NCBI GenBank assembly: GCA_016710075.1
Contig: JADJLO010000037.1
Location: 62,001 to 126,000, forward strand
Length of the DNA stretch: 64,000 bases
Origin: Acidobacteriota bacterium
GTDB taxonomy: Bacteria > Acidobacteriota > Blastocatellia > RBC074
Reading direction: 5' to 3'
Positions 58,608-64,000 of the stretch are shown here, one piece after another. How positions within the stretch are numbered: the stretch's first letter is position 1; each line of letters opens with the position of its first letter. The notes under the pieces are model-generated. The model was given only the letters and a program-made list of their open reading frames with translations. It did no database searches and had not been told where the DNA came from. The translations under genes were made by a program, and so were the position numbers.

Positions 58608-61190
58608 TTACTCCTCGGTTACCTGCTCGGCTGCCATCAATTGAGAGGCGCGACGGGCCGGGTAGATCCCGGATAACGCCGTAGCCGTCAGTATCAAAAT
58701 CGTCGATTGAACCAGGAATCCCAGCGGCAGGTGGAACTGAATCGTCCAGCCGAAGCTCTGCACATTAATGACATAGATGAGGACGAACGAAAGCAGCAGC
58801 CCGACGATTAAACCAAGGCTCTGACTGACGGCGCCCATCAATCCAGCCTCGATGACCACCATCTTTCGAATCTGACGCCGGTCGGCGCCGATCAATCTGA
58901 GCATGGAGATTTCACGTTTTCGTTCGAGAATCAGCGTCAGCAGAGGCGTTGCCACACCGAGGATCGCCACGAAGATGGCGATCACTTCAAGCGCATAGGT
59001 AATTGAGAAAGTGCTGTCGAAGATGCGCAGGACTTCCTGCCTGATCGATGAGTTGGTGTAGATCAGAACCTGATACCTCTCTCCAAGCTGCTTCAGCAGG
59101 TCTTCCCTGACGGCATCCGCATCAGCGCCTTGCCGTAGGTAGACCGTCAGGCTCGTCGACTGAGGCTCACCAAACCAGCGGATAAATGTTCCGCGATCCA
59201 TAACGATGATTCCTCGATCGCTGGAATAATCATAATAGACGGCAGAGACCAGAAATCTCGCTTCGCCCTTCGGCGTTCGGAGTGAGATTTCTTCGCCAAC
59301 AGATTTTTGATGCTTGATCGCGAAGCTCTCCGAGACTATCACGGCATCGACGCCGATCGTGCGTCTCATTGCCGCCGGCCCGTCAGCAGGCGTCTTGAAG
59401 ATCAATTTGCCGTGTTTGAGCTGCTTTTCAAATTCGCCGGTTCCGAGCGTCACCAGGCTATCGCCGTATACAAGGTCGAAATTTCGGAAGCGATCCGCCG
59501 CTTCAACGGAAGGATGCGATTGGACGATTCTTTCGACTTCCGATGAGAAAACTGCGTCGGTCGCCACATTGTTCCTGGTGGCCGGCCTCATATAAAGATC
59601 AGCCTTCAGAGTCTGTCCAACCCAGTAAACAACCGTCTCGCGGAAACTGCCGATCATGACCGCTATGGCAACCATCATCGAGAGGCTCACTGACAGCGCC
59701 GCAACTGAAATCGAAACTCGCGGTATTGAGCCGGCGAGGTTTGCATTTGCAAGCCTGCCTTCAATCCTGAAAAGCCTGAAGAGAAGCCGGTTTCCGATTT
59801 TCACCAGAACGAAAAGCATTGCCGGCACAAGAAAGGCCAGGCCGAAAACGATCGAGAGCGCCGCAGCGTATCCAAATATAGGCAGTCCCGCAACCGGCCC
59901 CTGTTTCGAAAACCACCAGGCCAGAGCGAGCAGCAGTAAGGGAATGATCAGGTAACGCGATCTGAGCCGGTAGCGTGATTCGAGCCGGTCGCTGCCGCGC
60001 ATGGCCGCGGTCGGCGCGACTCTGGCCGCTTCAATCGCCGGTACGGCCGCTGCAAACAGCGACAGCGGAAGACCCACTGCAAAAGCGATAAGGACATACT
60101 CAAGGTTGAGCGGCGGCGGCTCCGCCGCCGATGCGATGTAAAGCGCATTGACCGTCGTCGATGTCAGCCTGACCGCTCCGTATGCCAGAAATCTGCCGAG
60201 TATCAATCCGAGCGAAATTCCAATCGTCGAGAGCGCCGCGGCCTCGGAAAGGAACAGATTGAGTATTTTTCCTCTGGTGACTCCGATCGCGCGGAGCGTC
60301 CCTATCTCCTCGCGCCTGGTGATCACCGAGATCGATACTGTGTTGTAAATCAGGAAGAGTCCGACCAGAAGCGCGATGTACGAAAGCGCCGAGAGATTGA
60401 AGTGAAAGGCTTCGAGCATCTTTTCAACCTGGCTTCCGCGCCGTGCGGGCCGGTTGACTCTCAACCCTTCCGGCAGTTTCTTTGATACTTCACTTTCAGC
60501 CGCATCGATCCGGGAGCGATCATTGAGCAGAATCTCCACGCGATCGAGCCTGCCCAGCCGGTTGAATGCAAGCTGGGCGGCGGCAATGTCCATCAGCGCA
60601 AAGTTCCCGTCCATGGCACGCGCCGGCCCTTCATCTCGCAGCAACCCGCGAATATTGTATTCATCCGCCTTGTCCGCAAACGTCACCTTGAGACGGTCAC
60701 CGACTTTCAGAGCATGTCGCGAGGCAAACTTTTCCGTGATGATGAGCGATTGCGGATCGAGCAACAGCTCGAGAAATTCCTGCGGCCGGGGATCACGACG
60801 TTTTTCGGCAAACTCAAGAATTCGATAATCGCGGAATTTCGTGTCGCGAAGAACATCGACTCCCAGCACGCGGATTGCCTCTGTTCTTCCGGACGCGAGC
60901 CTGACCTCGGCATCGCCTTCGATGACGGGGCTCACCTGACCGTAGTCGCGCAGCCAGTCGAGCTGGTTCAACTGCAGTTCATCGAGCCCTGTGCCGGCGC
61001 CGGTTATTTCAAGAGAGGTCCTGCCCGAGACTGTCTCGATCGCTTTCTCGAATCCGCGCAGCGAACTGTCATTCGTCATCCGAATGGCAATGACTACCGC
61101 TATGCCGAGAGCGATCCCCAGAATCGTCGCCAGCGAACGCAGCTTTTCGTTCCGCAGATGCCGAAGGATGAACTGTTTAAACAATCGCAT
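58608..61190 (-). CDS. FtsX-type ABC transporter permease (AttF/AttG-like)
   Basis: The protein has 860 residues in two FtsX/MacB halves. Each half has hydrophobic groups separated by a large periplasmic domain. GTLRAIGVTRGKILNLFLSE and SMLRLIGADRRQIRKMVVIE are the paired coupling segments that contact the ATPase. It overlaps the ATPase gene by 14 bases, so they are translated together. With the lipocalin gene after it, the set matches AttEFGH exporters, in which the two permeases may be fused. The cargo is unknown. Confidence 0.88.
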   Translation of the reverse strand: MRLFKQFILRHLRNEKLRSLATILGIALGIAVVIAIRMTNDSSLRGFEKAIETVSGRTSLEITGAGTGLDELQLNQLDWLRDYGQVSPVIEGDAEVRLASGRTEAIRVLGVDVLRDTKFRDYRILEFAEKRRDPRPQEFLELLLDPQSLIITEKFASRHALKVGDRLKVTFADKADEYNIRGLLRDEGPARAMDGNFALMDIAAAQLAFNRLGRLDRVEILLNDRSRIDAAESEVSKKLPEGLRVNRPARRGSQVEKMLEAFHFNLSALSYIALLVGLFLIYNTVSISVITRREEIGTLRAIGVTRGKILNLFLSEAAALSTIGISLGLILGRFLAYGAVRLTSTTVNALYIASAAEPPPLNLEYVLIAFAVGLPLSLFAAAVPAIEAARVAPTAAMRGSDRLESRYRLRSRYLIIPLLLLALAWWFSKQGPVAGLPIFGYAAALSIVFGLAFLVPAMLFVLVKIGNRLLFRLFRIEGRLANANLAGSIPRVSISVAALSVSLSMMVAIAVMIGSFRETVVYWVGQTLKADLYMRPATRNNVATDAVFSSEVERIVQSHPSVEAADRFRNFDLVYGDSLVTLGTGEFEKQLKHGKLIFKTPADGPAAMRRTIGVDAVIVSESFAIKHQKSVGEEISLRTPKGEARFLVSAVYYDYSSDRGIIVMDRGTFIRWFGEPQSTSLTVYLRQGADADAVREDLLKQLGERYQVLIYTNSSIRQEVLRIFDSTFSITYALEVIAIFVAILGVATPLLTLILERKREISMLRLIGADRRQIRKMVVIEAGLMGAVSQSLGLIVGLLLSFVLIYVINVQSFGWTIQFHLPLGFLVQSTILILTATALSGIYPARRASQLMAAEQVTEE

Positions 61191-61914
61191 GTGTTGCGCT
61201 CTCTTCCGACGGCTGCAAGGCGCCTCGAACTACAACCCGCTCGACTTTTCCGTCCCGCATATGAATCACGCGCCCGGCGGCCGCGGCCGTCTCAGCGCTG
61301 TGTGTCGCCAGCAGGATGGTTATCCCGATTTCTCTGTTGAGTTCCCCAAGGAGTTTCAGGACTTTTTCGCCATTGTCGGAGTCGAGATTCCCCGTGGGAT
61401 CATCGGCAATCAGCAGAGCGGGTTTGTGGATCACCGAGCGGGCGATCGCGGCACGCTGCATTTCTCCGCCTGAAATCTGCTGCGGGTAATGCCGCAGCCT
61501 GTGGCTCAGTCCTACTCTCTCCGCAAGTTCCGATGCACGCCTGGCAGCCTCGGATTCAGAGCCTCCATCAAGGAGCAGCGGCAGCGCAATGTTTTCACCG
61601 ACACTGAGCGTGGGCAGCAGGTTGAAAAATTGAAAAACGAAGCCTATTCGCTCACGGCGCAGCCTGGTCAACTGATCGTCATTCAACTTATTGATATTGA
61701 CGCCTTCAATTAAGAGATCGCCGGATGTCGGCCTGTCCATCGCGCCGCAAAGATGCAGCAACGTCGATTTTCCGCAACCCGAAGGCCCCATAATCGCCAC
61801 CATTTCGCCCTGCCTGAGTTCCATTGAAACTCCACGCACTGCTTCAACCGGCGATTCTCCCCCGACGTATGTCTTAATCACGTTATCGACAACCAAAATC
61901 ATGCTATCCGCCAA
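61177..61914 (-). CDS. LolD/MacB-type ABC transporter ATPase
   Basis: The protein has 245 residues. Walker A is GPSGCGKST, the Q-loop region FVFQFFNLLPTLSV, the signature ISGGEMQRAAIARS, Walker B ALLIADDPTGNLD, and the switch His is in LLATHSAE. The Walker B ends DDP instead of the usual DEP, so the catalytic Glu is Asp. It powers the FtsX-type permease encoded next. It is most like the LolD/MacB/AttE family. Confidence 0.92.
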   Translation of the reverse strand: MADSMILVVDNVIKTYVGGESPVEAVRGVSMELRQGEMVAIMGPSGCGKSTLLHLCGAMDRPTSGDLLIEGVNINKLNDDQLTRLRRERIGFVFQFFNLLPTLSVGENIALPLLLDGGSESEAARRASELAERVGLSHRLRHYPQQISGGEMQRAAIARSVIHKPALLIADDPTGNLDSDNGEKVLKLLGELNREIGITILLATHSAETAAAAGRVIHMRDGKVERVVVRGALQPSEESATHAIV

Positions 61915-61937
61915 TTTCTCACCTCTTGAGTCCTGCC

Positions 61938-62420
61938 TTATTGTTTTTCCTGATCCCGCGGCTGAATTGTCTTAAAAGCCTCCTGCACTACTTTATGCCG
62001 GTAATCGAACATTCTCTGCAATTTTGATCTGACGAAACCGCCGGCAATGAGGTGACTTATCCAGCTCAGAGGCAGTTCGTATTCGATCTCATCCGTCATC
62101 AGCGTGGTTCCACGCCCGGTCGGCTCGAAACGATGACTGTGATGCCAGTAGGCAAACGGCCCCTTACGCTGTATGTCCAAAAAAAGCCTCGGTGGATCAT
62201 ACTCCACATGCTCTGCAACCCATAATTTCCAGATCGGACCGGTGAAAACCTTGAATTTGACTATCGTCCCTGCTTTTAAACTGCCGGGACTTTCGACCAC
62301 TTCGGCCCGTTCCCACGGCGGGGTTAGCTTTTCGACGGCTCCCGGCTGCTCATGCCAGGCAAATACTTCTTCAGGTGAACCGTGTACCTCCGACTGCTTC
62401 GTAAACCTTTCTTTTCTCAT
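61938..62420 (-). CDS. SRPBCC-family (START-like) protein
   Basis: ATG 62420 is chosen because GGAGCTAAAG stands just before it; 160 residues. The start FTKQSEVHGSPEEVFAWHEQ and the end EYELPLSWISHLIAGGF with RSKLQRMFDYRHKVV are those of SRPBCC 'cyclase/dehydrase-like' proteins. Such proteins bind hydrophobic ligands. It precedes the ABC operon on the same strand by 23 bases. The ligand is unknown. Confidence 0.8.
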   Translation of the reverse strand: MRKERFTKQSEVHGSPEEVFAWHEQPGAVEKLTPPWERAEVVESPGSLKAGTIVKFKVFTGPIWKLWVAEHVEYDPPRLFLDIQRKGPFAYWHHSHRFEPTGRGTTLMTDEIEYELPLSWISHLIAGGFVRSKLQRMFDYRHKVVQEAFKTIQPRDQEKQ

Positions 62421-62546
62421 CTTTAGCTCCTTGATTCCAGGCTTTCCGACCTTGAATCCTAGACAGTCGTCCAAACACTGTCAAGATTTAACCCATTTTG
62501 GCACTCTTTCTCAAGGATTTTGACAAAGATTTGTCCCGCTATTATC

Positions 62547-62575
62547 TTGACAGACTCTGGGCAATCGTTTATCTT
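62547..62575 (+). promoter_or_regulatory. Candidate sigma-70-type promoter of the fasciclin gene
   Basis: TTGACA, a 17-base spacer and TATCTT lie about 125 bases before the fasciclin start. Confidence 0.45.
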
Positions 62576-62699
62576 CCACCTTGCTTGAGGAGAAGGCTGA
62601 TGCCGATGAGCATCAGAGAGGTAAATAAAAATTCAGTCGATGAGTAAGTCATAAAATTTACAGGTTAGCAAACAAATCAAACAGGAGAAGGAAAACATA

Positions 62700-63197
62700 A
62701 TGAAGTTCAAATTTTCAGCAGTGATTCTGACAGTGGCAGTAATGATGGCAATGGTTGTTATGCCTGCAACGGCAGGCAACGCGGAGAAGAAGGATATCGT
62801 TGATACGGCAGTCGGCGCCGGCAGTTTCAACACGCTGGTGACCGCAGTCAAGGCGGCCGGTCTTGTCGAGACCCTCAAGGGCAAAGGCCCTTTCACCGTT
62901 TTCGCTCCGACGGATGCGGCTTTCGCCAAGCTGCCTGCCGGCACGGTCGAGGCTCTTCTTAAAGATAAAGCCAAGCTTGCCAAGATCCTGACCTATCACG
63001 TCGTTGCCGGTAACGTTATGGCCAAGGACGTCGTCACGATGAACGGCAAGGATGTCAAGACCGTTCAGGGCGGATCTGTCAAAATCACCGTCAAGGGCGG
63101 CAAGGTGATGGTTGACAATGCCAACGTTGTCAAGACCGATATCGAGTGCACCAACGGCGTCATCCACGTGATCGACACCGTGATCATGCCCAAGTAA
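62700..63197 (+). CDS. Secreted fasciclin-domain protein
   Basis: The protein has 165 residues. A signal peptide (SAVILTVAVMMAMVVMPATA) precedes a single FAS1 domain. Conserved parts are GSFNTLVTAVKAAGLVETL, GPFTVFAPTDAAFAKLPAGT and the end NGVIHVIDTVIMPK. FAS1 domains mediate adhesion or matrix interactions. AGGAGAAGG precedes the ATG. Codon choice is strongly biased toward a few codons (AAG, GGC, GTC), hinting at high expression, and a clear terminator follows. Confidence 0.93.
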   Translation: MKFKFSAVILTVAVMMAMVVMPATAGNAEKKDIVDTAVGAGSFNTLVTAVKAAGLVETLKGKGPFTVFAPTDAAFAKLPAGTVEALLKDKAKLAKILTYHVVAGNVMAKDVVTMNGKDVKTVQGGSVKITVKGGKVMVDNANVVKTDIECTNGVIHVIDTVIMPK

Positions 63198-63232
63198 TTG
63201 CAGCTTAGTATAGTCGTAAAGCAATAACTTGA

Positions 63233-63274
63233 ATTGAGGCTGGGGCGCTTGATGCACCAAGCCTCAATTTTTTT
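63233..63274 (+). terminator. Rho-independent terminator of the fasciclin gene
   Basis: ATTGAGGCT and AGCCTCAAT form a 9-base stem, followed directly by a run of seven T. Confidence 0.88.
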
Positions 63275-63405
63275 ATCACGGGTTCAAACACTGGGATGGC
63301 AATGAAACTTGAGAAAGCTGTTTCAGAATCGTGATTGAAACGCAAAGAATTCAGAGGATACTAGCAGTCTATACAAACAATAAAACTGTGGGAGGAAACA
63401 AAGAG

Positions 63406-63669
63406 ATGACGAAACTTTCTGATCAGACACTAAGAATGATAAATCAACTGCCCAAGGATGTTCGCGCCAAGGTTGACGGGGTGATTCGGACACACGTTTC
63501 CGCATGCCTGAAAAACGGCAGCCCGGTCGAAAACCTCGACCGTTTGTTCATTGAGGCTGTCGAAGTGATCAGGATGGAAGAAAAATTTCCTGAGCCGAAG
63601 ATGGACTATTTGCATGAAGTCGAGCCCTTCCGTCGCTATGAGCAATACTCAAGTCCGCGCGATCTTTAA
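63406..63669 (+). CDS. Small hypothetical protein
   Basis: The start ATG 63406 follows GGAGG by about 10 bases; 87 residues. The sequence (LSDQTLRMINQLPKDVRAKV, THVSACLKNGSPVENLDRL, EKFPEPKMDYLHEVEPF) is mostly helical and charged with no membrane or signal segment. I do not recognise a family. A terminator follows it. Confidence 0.6.
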   Translation: MTKLSDQTLRMINQLPKDVRAKVDGVIRTHVSACLKNGSPVENLDRLFIEAVEVIRMEEKFPEPKMDYLHEVEPFRRYEQYSSPRDL

Positions 63670-63715
63670 TCGAGCGTTTCAAGTCTGGCGCGGGGCTAAG
63701 GCATCGGTTTGAATT

Positions 63716-63746
63716 ACGGATGATCAGTTGAAGTCTGATCATCCGT
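63716..63746 (+). terminator. Hairpin terminator of the small gene
   Basis: ACGGATGATCAG and CTGATCATCCGT form a 12-base stem with a 7-base loop, followed by TTGGTTTAT. Confidence 0.72.
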
Positions 63747-63828
63747 TTGGTTTATACGGGCACCTGAAACTCATGTGGCGAAATTTTTGAGGTTTAAAGT
63801 TTCGGCAATTGGGTTTAAAGTTGACGAT

Positions 63829-64000
63829 ATGAAACTCTCAAAATTTGCCAAATATTCCTGGTTCGTGCTTGGTTTCAACCTGCTTGTGATCCTGTGGGGT
63901 GCGTATGTTCGCGCGAGCAGTTCAGGGGCAGGCTGCGGGAGTCACTGGCCGCTCTGCAACGGCGAGATGATCCCGCAGGCGCCGACGATAAAAACCCTGG
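63829..64000 (+). CDS. ctaA: Heme A synthase (CtaA/Cox15), 3'-truncated by window edge
   Basis: ATG 63829 begins a protein whose first 57 residues are visible. A first membrane helix (YSWFVLGFNLLVILWGAYV) runs into RASSSGAGCGSHWPLCNGE, the strongly conserved CtaA/Cox15 loop with its Cys pair. It oxidises heme O to heme A for cytochrome oxidase. A TTTAAAG repeat lies just before the start (63791-63823). Confidence 0.9.
   Translation, partial: MKLSKFAKYSWFVLGFNLLVILWGAYVRASSSGAGCGSHWPLCNGEMIPQAPTIKTL

Overview
The window is about 64 kb of a Gram-negative chromosome with moderate-to-high G+C. The gene set fits an Acidobacteriota lineage such as Blastocatellia: a large Oar-like TonB-type outer-membrane receptor, a VWFA-related secreted protein, a PafA-like phosphatase, an NtrC regulator with its kinase, clostridial-type GltX beside GlnS, and AttEFGH-type export genes. 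No rRNA is present, so this placement is inferred from gene content only.

Layout. 1-9 kb: a truncated UvrD/Rep-like ATPase, a 5'-nucleotidase family phosphatase, a secreted protein, a tandem pair of QueC-like PP-loop proteins behind a small membrane protein ending in CGGG, and a polysaccharide deacetylase. 9-15 kb: a surface-glycan block with a lipoprotein, a fused acetyltransferase/ketoisomerase, a family 2 glycosyltransferase, a DegT aminotransferase interrupted by TAG, and a large membrane protein. 15-26 kb: a G+C-rich aceK, PNPOx and sulfatase genes, gltX-glnS, a DUF433/DUF5615 toxin-antitoxin pair, a Tat-exported Gfo/Idh/MocA protein and DoxX. 26-30 kb: a decayed accessory island ending at tRNA-Arg(ACG), with an IS3 remnant, a second degenerate tRNA-Arg copy, a broken DNA-binding gene, a G+C-rich block and an internally deleted tlyA. 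30-39 kb: VWFA protein, TonB-type receptor, phosphatase, two-component pair and TPR protein. 39-52 kb: mostly core genes (metG, tatD, yajQ, polyprenyl synthase, a MurU/AmgK-like cell-wall recycling pair, asnS, methyltransferase, arginase, ddl). 52-64 kb: atpI-atpB-atpE, cysteine dioxygenase, an APC transporter, an AttEFGH-like ABC operon, a fasciclin protein and the start of ctaA.

Two themes cut across the window. First, the intergenic spaces carry several families of short purine-biased repeats, often as inverted pairs that fill the gap between genes; one supplies the last codons and stop of a coding sequence. Second, many genes are broken by single-base indels, several in homopolymers. Two compensating indels inside tatD suggest that a fraction are sequencing or assembly errors rather than real decay.

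The best candidate for an undescribed system is the QueC-like tandem with its CGGG-tailed membrane protein at 4604-7960. The repeat families are the next most interesting feature.
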